Origin: Cantharellus purpuraceus
Lineage: Eukaryota; Basidiomycota; Agaricomycetes; Cantharellales; Hydnaceae
Assembly (NCBI GenBank): GCA_025174535.1
Contig: JALBUN010000045.1
Location: 620,001 to 684,000 of the forward strand
DNA length: 64,000 nucleotides
Reading direction: 5' to 3'
Shown here: positions 36,368-48,945 of the stretch, piece by piece
Layout: every line of letters begins with the position of its first letter
Numbering within the stretch: the first letter of the stretch is position 1
The notes under the pieces: model-generated
What the model was told of the DNA's origin: nothing
The model's database searches: none
What the model saw: only the letters and a program-made list of their open reading frames with translations
Program-made: the position numbers and the translations under genes

Positions 36368-39300
36368 TCATCCAACACACTCTAGCGTAGTTCTGACACT
36401 CGTGTCGGCATTCACACTAGAATCTTCCAGCAGCTCAAACGTGTACACCCCCTTCTCTACCTCCCACTGCCACGATCTGTTCAGGGCGAGCAAGTGCCTG
36501 CTGGGATCAAAGTTCATCGCCACCTCCTTCGTCTCTCCAGCGTCAAGATATACGCGCTTAAACGCGACGAGCTGTTTCGAAGGCTGGACGATGGAAGACA
36601 TGCGCTGCAACAGGTAAACCTGTGGGACGTCACTGCCCGCCACCTTTCCGGTGTTTGTCACTGTAACATGAAAGGTAATGGTACCTTTACTCGAAAAGGT
36701 AGACGGCGACGGCGAGCTTGTCGTGGTAACGTGAAAATTCGACCTGGAAAAGGTAGTGTACGATCGACCATACCCAAAAGAGTATGCAGGGATGGTTGTG
36801 ATGTCCGTGCAGTGTGCCTCACGAGCTTTGGGCTTGAAGTTGTAATAAACAGGCATCGCACCAACGTTTTGGGGTACACTCAGGGGAACCCTCCCTCCTG
36901 GATTGAATAGACCGAACAGGACATCGGTTATTGCTTTTCCGCCGCCTTGTCCGGTGAAATACTGCAGATATGAGCACAGGTCATGTTACTTGCTCTGTGT
37001 GAGGGGACTCACGGTGTTGAGCACTGCTGCTGCCCTAGAGTAATGCTCTGGAACAGCGAATGGTTGTCCGCCCTCCAAGACCATAATGATGGGTGTATCG
37101 AGTGCAAACAAAGCATCGGCAAGTTCGGCTGCTCAGCGCGTATAGAAAGTCACGAACCCAGTATCTGATAACATCCAGACTTACTTTGATTAGGTGACAG
37201 ACCTATGATAGCACGATCACCACTCTCGCCATCACTATTCCATGCCGCCGCTCCACCAACGAACACAACCACATCTGCGTTTTTAGCTGCTTCTGTAGCC
37301 AACCCCACAGGATCTGCTTTATCCACCAGACTCCAAAATAGCTGGATCTGCGCATTGACACTGTTTATATCTTCTGGAATAAATTCCACGTCTGGAGCTC
37401 TATCCGGATCTTGTGAATTGCACCCGACTTGAATAAAAAGCTGGCGGACCCAGGGGGAGGTGCCGTGCCGTTTGCTTGGCTGAAGGTGAGTGAGGGGATA
37501 TCACCGAGGAAGTTCCCAGATGGACCAAACGGGACGCTGACTTTGAGCTGGTTGTCGACAAATAGTTTGGCCGTGCTATTGGGTCCAACGGCTACCCCGA
37601 TCCACCCTGAAGCATCTGACGGAACAGTGACACTACCCTCTCACGTCACCGAAAAATTATTGGAGGGCAAGCCTTGTGGAGGACACCGATGCCTCCACCT
37701 AACCCTATACCACCTGACGCCAGTAATTCATCGGCTGCTCCAGAGTCTCAATCACGACATACCACCCAGTACGTGCATATTTCTGTCTATTGGAGAACGA
37801 ACGTCATTGATGTGAGTCTCCAGACTTGAAACCTCTCCTCGACATATCCCGAACGCAGTGCAAGGTTCTGAGCCTCTCCACACGCTGAAAAGAACGTAGC
37901 CTCAGAGTACTGGACGTCGCATGAGCGAATAGCTAACCAACACGATGACGAACCCATTGACAGGCATAATCGTGACTTGGATGCGCTCCTCATATTCGTA
38001 TGTCTTCCGCTATATTCTCTCTCATCTGGACTCAACGGAAGCATCTTTTGACCCTTCAGGCTGGCCTATTCTCCTCAGTCAGCTCTGCCTTCATAGTCAA
38101 CATGCAATCTAGCTTGAGCCCCCAGCCGAGTGATACAACAAATGCGCTGTTAAAGGTGTTGATTAACAAGGTCAACAATGGCACGTTCTCAGATCAAGAG
38201 GCGTCCCTTCCTGTCTGGAAGGGACCCAGCTCTATGGTCATTTGGGTTCAGTCGCTCGTCTATACCAGTCTGTCTATGAGTCTTCTCGCTGCTTTCGGTG
38301 GAGTCCTTGGGAAGCAATGGCTTGGCCATTTCAAGACCTCACGGTTCGGACATGGCGCCTTGCATGAGCGGTGCATACGGAGGCAGCGGAAGCTGGACGG
38401 GTTGAAAACTTGGCATTTCAATACCATCGTCGCCTTCCTGCTGATTCTCCTGCAGCTGTCCCTGCTGTTCTTCGGGATAGCTCTCGCGGCAAACATCTGG
38501 ACCCTACAGCACACAGTTGCAAGTGTCATTATGGGAGCAACTTCGTTTGGAGTGATATTCTACCTAATCGCGATTTGGAATCTCGTGTCTTGTTACAGGG
38601 TGTGAGAAATTCGTGTCGGAAAAGTACGTAGCCTCCAGCCCACCAGCGGTATTGTTTGGTGTTGAAAGGAGATAGGCGGGGATGGGGTACTGCCCGTTGT
38701 AGAGCCATGAGTTTGAACCCCATGTAGTGACGAGCTGCACGTCTGATGCATTCTGTTTGATGTACTCGACCATCGCCTGTCGGACAGTAATGGCCCTATC
38801 CCCCGGACCTGACCCAAACGGCCCAGAATAATAGTATCAGCAAACGGTCCAACATGAGCAATTTTCTTGATATTCTGTAATTTAGGATCCAGGGGGAGTG
38901 TCACGTTTCGGTTCTCGAGCAGCACAATGGCGTGGCGTGCTGCATCTATAGCTAGCTCCTCGTGTGCTGCCGTGAGTGCAGCGGAGTCAATGTCTTCGGG
39001 GATGTAAGGGTTGTCAAAGTGCCCGAGGTCCCATTTTGTGCTAAGGACACCGCGGACGCGGGATTGAAGCGTGGAGAAGGGGACTGTGCCGTGCGACGTG
39101 TGGAGGTGACGTTTTTGTAGATGGGGAGGGGGTAGTCGTAGAACTGGATTGCACCACCTGCGTTGAACCATTGGGGGAGAACGGCTGAGGATGCGATGCA
39201 GATACGAATATGAAGGGTGTTTCAGCATGAGAGCCACTGCTAATATATACACTCACACGCTGTGTCCAATGCAACTAGATTATTATGCGCGAGGTCCCTG

Positions 39301-39799
39301 ACGGCAGTGTCGTCGCCGATTACAAACCCCTCGTATTGCCAGTATTCAAGTGCACTGTATAAATCAGGGTCTAAATGAGGACCACAGAATTTAGGACACG
39401 CGCGATGCCTCTCGTGGCACCACTCACTAACCGTGCAAGGTACGCCGTCGATATCGTGGTAAGCCCTGTGGAAGGAATTAAGCATTGAAATAGTGTGTGA
39501 AGTAAAAACATACATCATGACACCTCTTGCTCCACCAAGCTGCACAGCGGCCTTGAAAGGCACAAGCATTTCGGACAGCACTTGCCGTCTCCCATACCCC
39601 ATGTACGGTGCAGTATTCAATCCAGACTGTGGGCTTCCGTGACCCGCAAAATGCTGTCATAACAGGCATTAGGGATAACGTATATGAAAGACATATGGCA
39701 TGCCTTCATTACGGGTACAACGGCGTCAGATCTGGCCCAAGAGCTGTTCTTGGACAAACCACTCGAACAGGCGGAGCCGCATGATGGTGAGGCCGCCAA
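36368..39799 (-). pseudogene. broken GH3 beta-glucosidase/xylosidase-type gene with PA14-like and Fn3-like parts
   Basis: On the minus strand, recognisable GH3 pieces run in order from about 39799 to 36368. They are SDAVVPVMK + HFAGHGSPQSG, YGRRQVLSEMLVPFKAAVQL, AYHDIDGVPCTVSE, EGFVIGDDTAVRDLAHN, QSRVRGVLSTKWDLGHFDNP, a PA14-like region (around SGWIGVAVGPNSTAKLFVDN), ADVVVFVGGAAAWNSDGESG, YFTGQGGGKAITDVLFG, and an intact fibronectin-like C-terminus ending ECVG. Breaks: the N-terminus is missing; frameshifts lie near 39115, 38826 and 37390; a TGA replaces the expected Trp near 37645; and about 880 bp of foreign sequence sits between 37685 and 38566. The family cleaves beta-glycosides of plant or fungal cell walls. 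The gene cannot make a full enzyme. The 3' third (36368-37400) is well preserved, so inactivation may be fairly recent. Confidence 0.88.
37689..38566 (+). pseudogene. captured 5' fragment of a DUF6535 membrane-protein gene
   Basis: Inside the GH3 pseudogene, on the opposite strand, lies an ATG at 37689 with a Pro/Ser-rich N-terminus. Further on are segments of a DUF6535 protein: a helix around DEPIDRHNRDLDALLIF, an intron at 37998-38059, then AGLFSSVSSAFIVNMQSS, GVLGKQWLGHFKTSRFG, a second long hydrophobic stretch (IVAFLLILLQLSLLFFGIAL) and TSFGVIFYL. The piece stops abruptly at about 38566, where GH3 sequence resumes. DUF6535 proteins are multi-pass membrane proteins known almost only from Agaricomycetes, of unknown function. 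The first intron region does not join cleanly, so some decay has occurred. This is a partial copy; the parent gene is not in this window. Confidence 0.8.
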
Positions 39800-42700
39800 T
39801 GTTAATGAATAGCCATTAATACCAGACCATCCTAATATATATGTTCTCCGGCTCTAGGATGTATAAGACAAGCGGACCGATGCACGTCATGCGCCTTGCA
39901 TTCCTCCGAAGTAGAGAACCGGGACTGAATGTGTGACGATAGCGCCTATGTGCAGTCAGTGCTAGCTGTCGTCTTCTTGTCTAATCTTATCGGCGAGCTC
40001 GACTGACTCTCAGTGGATTCTAGCTTCTTCCACATTAATCCGAGTGGAGTAGTGCGGATCGTCATGAGGCCTGTGAAGGCGGTCCGAGCGAAGGTCGACT
40101 TTCTGGTGTGACGCTGCTAGTTGGCCCGAGTAGTAAATAACGCTGATTGCGAGATACGGTCCAGCATGCCAATATACTTGTAAGAGGTTCGGAAAAACCA
40201 ATTGAAGGCCAACTTGAATCGTTGAAGCCTGGCGTGGGGCGTGCAGCCACTCGTTACTTACGTTTTGCAAACAATCTGTTCTGAAATCTTCATGCAGGAC
40301 TAGTTGGCGCCCCGCTATGCATGGCATAGAAGAGCTGCTGTCATTTGATCCTGAACTATTTCTGCTATTGATATCACTTCAGTATTTTTTGTCAGGGTTA
40401 TAGGATGACATGTCAAAGATGCTAACCATATCATGAGACTTTTGCCACCCACCACTCCCTAGAGACATGTTGTTGTTATTTCAATATATAACTCAGACTC
40501 CCTCCAGCCAATGCTAGACTAATTTCTATGCCAACTCATACTGTTTAGAAGTCTATCTTATAGATAGATAGATATATTCCATTATAGTCACTGTAGGCCG
40601 TTTACAGCCTATGTTGGACTGTATTTATGTACATTCATGTTAGGGTGTTTGGTACTTAGTATGGAGTCATGGCGGGGAGGGGGGTGGGTGCCCCGTGAAT
40701 GGTGATAGGGCCGTGTCTGGTCCCGTCATGCTTGGGCTTGGTGTCGCTGGATTTAATGGTTGGGACAACATTGTTGCTCGGTGGGTGCATCTGCTGGTGT
40801 TCGCGAGTCCGGGAGGTTGTGCCAGTAGTTGTGAAAACGTCGTGTAGCTTGTACGTACGCCTTATGAAGGGCCCGAAGAATAGAACAAATTGAATCTATT
40901 CTTGCTACGCTGTTGTACAATTCTTCCCAGTCTGGCTCCTCCAACCAAGACTTGACCTAAAACGCTGTAAAATCTTCCCAAAGAAGAGGTGTGTTCCAAA
41001 AATTGCTGAATCCCGAAGGAATCAGACGGGTTCGGATGTGTAATTTGCAATCAGCAAAAGACTGTGCCTCAGTAAAACGTCACTGGCGACAGTACATGCC
41101 CGAGCACAAGAGATGAAGAAACGTGATTTGTCACCCTACCCCTCTTATATAGGGCGGTCCACACACCGTGCACGGACCTCCTCGGCTGCAATTACATAAG
41201 GACCCGCGGAGTCATACATAGCACGCGTGTCTAGGTTTGAGTCAGTCATTTGAATAATATTTTTTTCTAATCTAAGGACCCTACTGCTTAAAGATCGTCG
41301 TTGCGCACATGCTATCGCGCAACGACTCAGGTGTTCAAAGTCCACCCCCTGTGATGGGCCATCATTATACGCCACCGAAGCGCTGATGCTTGGTTTCATT
41401 GCGCTAAGTATCAAACAGGGCACCCTGCCTTGAGCCTTATCGCCTTGTTTCAGGTAGAATCGTCGACGAGATCCGACAAGACCGAAAGATGCTCACTACA
41501 GGCTAACTTTGGCATGTTGGAGGTAAGTTACAATGACGATGTGTCTTCTTTATTCCAGTCCTTAGATCTCAAATGCTACAAGTTTTATGTGCTGCAGGTA
41601 TAGCACTGTGCCAGCAACTATTAGTTGTCAAGTTACATTACTTGCCAGCCTGAATAGTGATGGCACCATCACTAATGAAGTATTAATGAAGCTCAACTTC
41701 GATTGAACTCGATGCAGTAATCACGTGTAGCCGCTAAGAACAGCCTACAACTGCATGGCACACAATGGCAGACCTCACGTGCATCAATATAGACATGACA
41801 CAATCCTGTGAAGCAAAAAGGCTACGTTCACTCTTGATGTTTTAGTTTGTCATCTCTTGATCAAAACCAGAGATTTACAGAAATTCGAGGCGGGAGCTGT
41901 CCATGCCGAGACTTGAATATCCAAGACACGGCACTACAAGGCGTCAACTCGGATTCAAGTAACGAGCATCGAGACATTGGATACAAGCACTTTTATCGTC
42001 AATGCTGTGTCTACTGTAGTGAGGCAGACACTTCCGTGAAGTCGATCCTATCCTAAACAGAATTTGATTCCTTGTTGATGGAAGCCAACTAGAACAGTAT
42101 TTCGACATGAGTAACCTCGACACGGGTCAAGTGCCTGTAGAAGTAGCTGGCGAGAATTCCGATATAAGCATGGTTGACAATGTATAGCAAGTTCCTCTAT
42201 GCTTGTTAGTCGCACAGTGTCCGGCATATCCACAAGACCTTCAAGGTCAGCTGAGTTGATGATGGCTGGAAAGGCTTGATCATAATTTGAGTTGTACCAG
42301 AGACCGACTGACTTTGGGTTCCAATAATTCCCATATTCGGGTCTTCGAGTTCCCAACCTTTGTGAGGTTCCTTTTCTTCCGAGATAGGCGGTGCAAAGGC
42401 CACTTCACAACGGCGACTTGAGTTGGTATACCATTCAAAGCTATGGGGAGGCTTTGAAGCTCCTTTCTACCATAAACGTTCTCGGAAAGTAATGTTGATG
42501 AATTGTTGGCTGCAATTGCATGCTGCGAACCAGGCCAGTATAAGTATCAACGTAGACGATGTCTACGCTGGAGATCGATTTTAGACTTGTGTAGAAGAAC
42601 TTGTATAAAGAAATGCGTAGTTCATGTATGTGGAACAAAGTGAGTGAGTGAGGCGCCAGTTGGATCTCGAAGAGTCAGAAGGTCGAGTTGATTCAGACAA

Positions 42701-43589
42701 ACAATAAGTGCCGGAACCTGCAGGCTTGGATCCGCAAATCTGATTCAAAAGAAGGAGAATCCGGTGGTTAGCTTCGATGCAATTCAGTCGGCAAACTGAC
42801 AGCAGGGTAATTGTCCATCATGTATAGGGGCAAGACAGCTCCTGTTCTACTTCAAGATAACAATTATCCCAGTGCGCCCGCCCCACGGGCGGACTCGTCT
42901 TTCATCGCCAAATCCCCGGGCAAGTTATCGGATGTCAGTGCAATGGCAGAGTCGATAATCGTTATCATTTATGAAATACCCGGGTGAAATGTTACTGAAG
43001 CGCTGAAAGTGAGGGCCGGCGTTAACTGTGTGCCGCATGTCCGAGTCTGGAACACGTGGTGCGCCAAGTGGCTAATTGAAGGTGCGCTGCTGTCGTGATT
43101 GTACACGAGCTCTCACCATGTCTATCATTGAAAGAAGTGTATCATCTTTGCCATATGCCAAAAGGAGTGAGATGAAGTTGTCCTGTCCAACGTTATCAGC
43201 AAATGAGCCAATCCCTCGGCAAAAATAATAGACGTATTCGAGGCGGGATCCCCTTTGTCTGCTTGCCTGACAATGTATCATTTTAATAGCGAATTACATA
43301 CACGAATGAATTGGTTGACCCTCAACGTTAAGCATGACAATCTGTCGCTGCACGCCAAGTAGTAGTGATCCGTGCCAGAGGGCTCGTACGTCGCCGCCGC
43401 TACCGCTACAGCCTCGGGCGGCGCCCCCGCTGCCTACCGTTGAGGATGAAATGATGATTGATTGTTCCTTTTTCACAGGGTACGGACAGGGCCGGTGAAA
43501 GAAGATGGTGATGGAATGCACAGGTTGTCGAAGTTGAATGGACCCGAGTGGACGCGATAGGGATGACATAATAGAGCTTGCTACCGAAA
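39800..43589. other. intergenic, mostly decayed sequence
   Basis: About 3.8 kb. No complete gene. A minus-strand frame at 40753-40944 (around WEELYNSVARIDSICSILRA) is coding-like but isolated. A decayed ORF cluster at 42060-42640 is listed separately. A short TAGA repeat lies near 40560. Confidence 0.4.
42060..42640 (-). pseudogene. possible decayed unrecognised gene
   Basis: Reading the minus strand from 42640, protein-like text shifts between frames: SISSVDIVYVDTYTGLVRSM, then IALNGIPTQVAVVKWP, then HKGWELEDPNMGIIGTQSQ, then FPAIINSADLEGLVDMPDT. The segments are continuous in order but in three different frames with no intron signals between them, as expected of a gene damaged by small indels. 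I do not recognise the family. Confidence 0.35.
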
Positions 43590-43626
43590 CCCTTTGCCCA
43601 ACCCAAGCACCCTTTGCCCAACCCAA
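43590..43626 (+). promoter_or_regulatory. 17-bp tandem promoter motif upstream of 14-3-3
   Basis: CCCTTTGCCCAACCCAA occurs twice (43590-43606 and 43610-43626), about 235-270 bp before the 14-3-3 start. It is followed by a long CT-rich tract (about 43637-43710), which in filamentous fungi often marks the transcription start of highly expressed genes. A GTGAGT near 43708 and a CTCTAG near 43768 suggest an intron in the 5' untranslated region. A role as a factor-binding site is inferred from position and repetition. Confidence 0.5.
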
Positions 43627-43859
43627 ATTTACACTTTTCTAGCTCCGATTCTCTTCTCCAACTTTCTTTCCTCTACCACTTTCACCCACTGTCTTACCAC
43701 CACCTCCGTGAGTCTACTCCATATTTTTGACGCGTTTTCCGCTGTTTTGCTCATCGTTTCTCTCTAGTCCCTACCTTAACACAGCTCTTATCGTAAGCCT
43801 TGGCATTACTTCGCTCATTTTTTTCGTGGTTTGCTGACCGTGATATACGCGTGACATAG

Positions 43860-44867
43860 ATGTCTGACACACGTGAAGACTCTGTTTACCTCGCCAAGCT
43901 CGCCGAACAGGCAGAGCGCTATGAAGGCGCGTCACTCTTGTACCGCACGTGCATCTCGATCCTGACACTTACATGTCGTGTGAACACAGAAATGGTGGAG
44001 AATATGAAGCGTGTTGCTTCCTCCGACCAAGAACTCACCGTAGAAGAACGCAATCTCCTCTCCGTTGCATACAAAAATGTTATCGGTGCCCGTCGCGCAT
44101 CTTGGCGCATCGTTTCCTCCATCGAGCAGAAGGAGGAGAGCAAGGGTAACGAGCAACAGGTCTCAATGATCAAAGGCTACAGGGAAAAAATTGAGAGCGA
44201 GTTGGCCAAGATCTGCGAGGATATATTAGATGTTCTGGAGAAGCACCTTATCCCCAGTGCTGCCAGTGGCGAGTCAAAGGTATTTTACCACAAAATGTAA
44301 GTCTGGCCCGGCTCTCGGTCTGTGGCGTGGTTTGTTAAGTTTTTATTCTTCAGGATGGGTGACTACCACCGCTACTTGGCCGAGTTTGCGACCGGCGACA
44401 AGCGCAAAGACAGCGCCGACAAGTCATTGGAGTCTTATAAAGCTGCCTCTGACGTTGCCGTCACTGAACTACCGCCAACACACCCCATCCGTCTTGGTCT
44501 TGCCCTTAATTTCTCCGTCTTCTATTATGAAATCCTCAACAGCCCCGACAGGTATTTATAGTGTTCCCTTTGTTGGCGTCAGGATCCTAATCCATTCTGC
44601 TATAGGGCTTGCCATCTTGCCAAGCAAGCGTTTGACGATGCGATTGCTGAGCTCGACACCTTGTCTGAGGAGAGCTATAAGGATTCAACATTAATCATGC
44701 AATTACTCAGAGACAACTTGACTCTCTGGACCTCGGATATGCAAGATTCAGGTCAGTGGGGTTATTTTTGAGGCTTCGCTGTTCTCTCACGCCCTCTATT
44801 CAATACTATAGACAAGCCCGAGGCAAAGGAAGAGAGCGCAGAAGCACCAGCAGAGGCTGCGGAGTAG
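43860..44867 (+). CDS. 14-3-3 family phosphoserine-binding adaptor protein
   Basis: Five exons (43860-43926, 43990-44296, 44354-44551, 44606-44751, 44812-44867) sum to 774 nt and 257 aa. 14-3-3 signatures are intact: [20 protein letters not shown], the [12 protein letters not shown] helix with the phosphate-binding Arg-Tyr, [12 protein letters not shown], and [12 protein letters not shown], followed by the usual acidic Glu/Ala tail. The dimeric protein binds phosphorylated clients and is central to Ras/cAMP and stress signalling, cell cycle and secretion. The first intron (43927-43989) is 63 nt, has GC-AG borders and keeps the frame open. Without splicing, 21 foreign residues would interrupt helix 2 between AERYE and [10 protein letters not shown]. 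Splicing restores the invariant helix, so the intron is real. The leader is pyrimidine-rich with tandem promoter motifs. Confidence 0.96.
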
Positions 44868-47800
44868 ATTGTTAGGAGGCTCTCCCCCCTTTTCACGACC
44901 TATTGTCGCTTTCATTGCCCAACCACCCTGGTCCAGGCGCCTGCTCTGCCCAACCCACTCTTGCCCGATTTCTTATCAATGTCTCTAGTCACGCATTCCC
45001 ACTCCATACATATTTTCACTCATCTTCACCGCTGTTGTGTGGAATGAGACTGGCTCCTATAAGACTCTCACTCTTGTTATTTCCTTTTCCTTTCTGATGT
45101 TCGAGTGTGGTGTGGAGCGGGTGGGGAGCGGGTGGGGTATGTCCTGTCCCCCCTCCTGTCTCTTGTGGATCCTTTCGTTTTTCTTTCTGTTTAGCCCTGA
45201 TCATGACGCAACAGTGAAAATTAATCCAAATAACACTGGAAGGAGTGATAGATTAGCATTGCGTGACTTCTGCGAGTAGATATGTACACGTGGCGAGCGG
45301 CTTTCGTGTAAGGCTATGAGAGTACCTCCTGGAGAGCACCGCGCACTTGTGCATCCTTTAAATTCATGTTGGAGTTGCCCCGTGATTAATAGTGAACATC
45401 CAGTGGCTTGACTGACCTTGATTGATCGCTGAGCGCATCTTGGAAATGGACCTGTATATCTCGTCAGGGCTCGTAGTCTATCTACATATAAGGAGCAGGG
45501 GTTGGCAAGATTGAGAAGGCACGTCTTGACCTGAGAGGACGATAGATGCGTGCGGTGTCCTGTCTGAACTTGAACTTGTCAGGAGCTATCTTGTGAAGTC
45601 GGTACCTAACATATCAAGTGGCGTTGAATTTAGGGGGGATATAGAGGGGTGCTGATGCTGTTGTGTGGTTGGTTGGATTCTTTGTATGAAATAGGTGTTT
45701 GGAGGAAGGGCTTCTGAGTTGCAGAAAGATGAAGAGCTGGGCTATCGGGTTGCCTGTTGCCGTTTCTTGGATTCTATGCGTTGACGGAGTGTTACTCGAC
45801 GATGGGGTGGTTCCTATGGGCGAAAACGGTGGGGGGAACAAGGGGGAGGGAGAAGGACTCTCGGGAGAAAGGTAGTATGATTGAGGCCAACTGAATATTG
45901 ATGACAAGGTTTTCCTATCGAATACGACCTGGATACTCCCCAGATGGGCTCCCCAGTTGTTTTTTTTTCACTAGGCTAGTGTGATCTCTGTCTGTGCGTA
46001 GGGATGGGTAAAATACTATGGTTAATTGATCATTTCTACGTTTTGGCCGTGCGTACGTGGGCTGATTCAGGTCCCTTCATCCTACATACCAGTCTAGATA
46101 TGATCATTACTAGCAGAAACAATATTTTCGCTGTAGGGGAGACGTACCAACATTGCACTGCACTGCTTATAGTGTAACGCGATGAGTCAGTATGTCAATC
46201 AAGACAGTGTGAGGGTAGCAACTGCGGATCGACCTTATCTGATCAATCAAATTATCGTTTCCCTTTGATTTCCCCTTCAAATCCTGCTTCTCTCCGCACG
46301 TTCTGAGATCTGTCTAATTCCGGGTACAGTCTTTTTGGCGTCTCCGCATTCCTCAGCAGCGCAGCCTGCCGTTCTGCCCGTAGGTAACAGTGTTTAACGT
46401 GCAGTAATGCCGCAGCATCTATAGGGCGGTGCCTAGCTTGCAATTGCTGGACTGCGCCCTTATCATGCGGTGCATGGCTGCCATGCATATTGATATGCAG
46501 TCTTGGGACGCTTGTCCAGTCATATTCATGTTTGAGGCCGTTTCTTATCGCATGCATCATTGTACCATCGTGGCATCTCTGTTGCTTTCTAGTATATTAC
46601 CGCCCTAAAGGAGGTGAGTCTTGGCTTGAATTTCTTATTGTGCCGTCATCGTGGCATCTGCCACTAGCTCTAAAAGGTGTATATAACTAGAGCATAGTGA
46701 TCAGTCGGCTCGCTCGCTTGGTGGCGTGGATGTCGTCATATACATCGTGCCTGAATATCATACCTTGGTTCGTGTTCCTACGCGGAAATTGGTACATCAG
46801 TGCTCGCCTCAGCTTCGTTGTTTCACGTGCTCTTCCCCAACAAACACCAAGGTACTAGAGATATCGGGCCATATACATACTTGACCCCTTTGTAGACAAA
46901 AGTCTTTTCCACAAAGTTAGTCGTGCTGCACGCCGACTTTTGGAGAAGACTTTCGTATACAACGCGGCGAGTATGTATAGGGTTTGATATTTCTCGACCT
47001 ATATATGTATGGTGATTTCGGCAGGCGCTGTGAACCCTAGCAGTCCATATATTCCCATATGCTCCCAATCACCGGTCTGAGCCGCTCGCTGCTGTTTTTT
47101 ACCATCATCACGAGTCATGGTCAATTTGTTCGATCGCCGGGAGGCCGCGTGTCTACTACCACCCATTAAAAAAACATGATAGCAAGAGGATGGACTACGC
47201 GAATCTCATGAGAGGTTCAACCTGCGTAACATCCGTCAGGCAGGGGTGGCGATCATCAGACCAGATGTCTGTGGCGATTTCAGGCGCCTCGATTCGATGC
47301 CACATGTGTACTCTCCAAGGTTGCATATACGTTTGTTGCATTTGACTGTATGAAGGGGGCCGAGATTTGCGCTGTGACTCACACCTGAATATGGGGCTTC
47401 CAGAACCGTTTGTGGAGACCAGCTGTGGCTGCTGTTGCACACATGTGTTGGTGTTTTTATTTCTATTTTTCATGTTATTTTATTTTGTTTTTTCCTTCCA
47501 AGGCTGGGGGAGGCTGGGTGACTATAACGTGGTGAGATGAGGCTGGTATGACCCTCACCCCAACAACTCACCTCACCTCATCCCTCTTGATTTGTGGCTC
47601 GAAACACCCAATTGACAACTTTGGATGAATGCTGCAGAGTCCTGGAGCCTATAGCCACCCGAGGTTGACAGGCCTTCTGAGCTGGCATCACTCGTTCCCC
47701 TTCCACTCCACAGTGAGCGCTGCGGGATCCGGAGCACTCATACCAAAGCCATATGAGAACTCGACACGCAACTCCCACGCCTTCTCTCAGTTCTTGCTTG

Positions 47801-48945
47801 TGGTGAGATAACTAGCAAGCATCCCATACTTTTGCCATCACTTTAACAAGAATTACACCCCTCCCTCACCCCCTAGATCTCACAGACCTGACTCAGACTT
47901 GCGACCCGCCCCCAACCTCACTCACGCCGCCCATATATCGACCTGGTCTACCCAGTGCAGCGACATCCGAGTCGGAAGAATGAGATTTTTCCAGCCAATT
48001 GCGGACCTGGCTGCGATGCGACACTCTGAACTGCCAACACTGACACCGCCGTGAATTCGGTGGCCACGAGGCCTTGAGGAACTCGGAACTAAATTCGCTG
48101 CTAGACACAGGCAAGCCCTCTGACTCTATACAGCAGAATAACCGCTACCACTACCGGCACCACCACCATTACCACCCTGAACCATAATAATGCAGCAGAA
48201 GAAGCAACGAGCAAAAAAATTGCAAGAACATCACAAATAAGCTCAAGGACGAGGCATTTTCCCTGAACCATGATGCTACAGCACCGCCCCTTGCAATATG
48301 CCCTCCTGAATGTTGGTTCGAGGACGCGGACGTCTCTCTTTCGGAGTGCTGTTGCGGTGTACCTGTCACGATCATATCGATAACGTGTTTCTCGGGCGTG
48401 AGGTGTCCCGCGGCAACATCGGGTTCGCGATTAGATTCCATTCAAGCAAGACTTGTTTTTCTTTTGTCGAGCGAAGTATAGGCGCAGCGGAAGCTAGATT
48501 TAGAAAATGAGGGACTATAAAAGGGGGGGGGGACCATTAGAATACTATTCGATCGATCCATGAGGGAGCGACTGCAATGCGAACACACCTGGGTCTCGAC
48601 GATTGTGCAAAGGCTTGAGGAAAGAACGCTCGACTGGAGAAAATCGCCTCTTTTATATATTGGGTACGGGATGTGGAATGTTTGTTTTACATGTCCACAT
48701 GCCACAATTGTCTGCGTCGATAATTATGAGGGGTACACCGCTTCGTTCCACTGTACCACAAGTATATATTCCACTAGCCACTGCTGCGAACGTTACATAT
48801 ATAACACGGTTGTAGTCGTCCTCCGTTGTCTCAGTTGTATTCACTATACGCGCTGAGGTATACAATCCGTATATGACAACATTATATACCATGTTCGGCG
48901 ACATATCCATAAACCGTTAGTGTGTGGCTGCAGCCGACGGTAGGA

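Noticed and set aside
36494..36910. 138-codon plus-strand frame
   Set aside because: Antisense shadow of the preserved GH3 C-terminus.
43927..43989. Reading 14-3-3 straight through as one long first exon
   Set aside because: It would insert 21 residues into an invariant helix; splicing with GC-AG borders restores the family sequence exactly.
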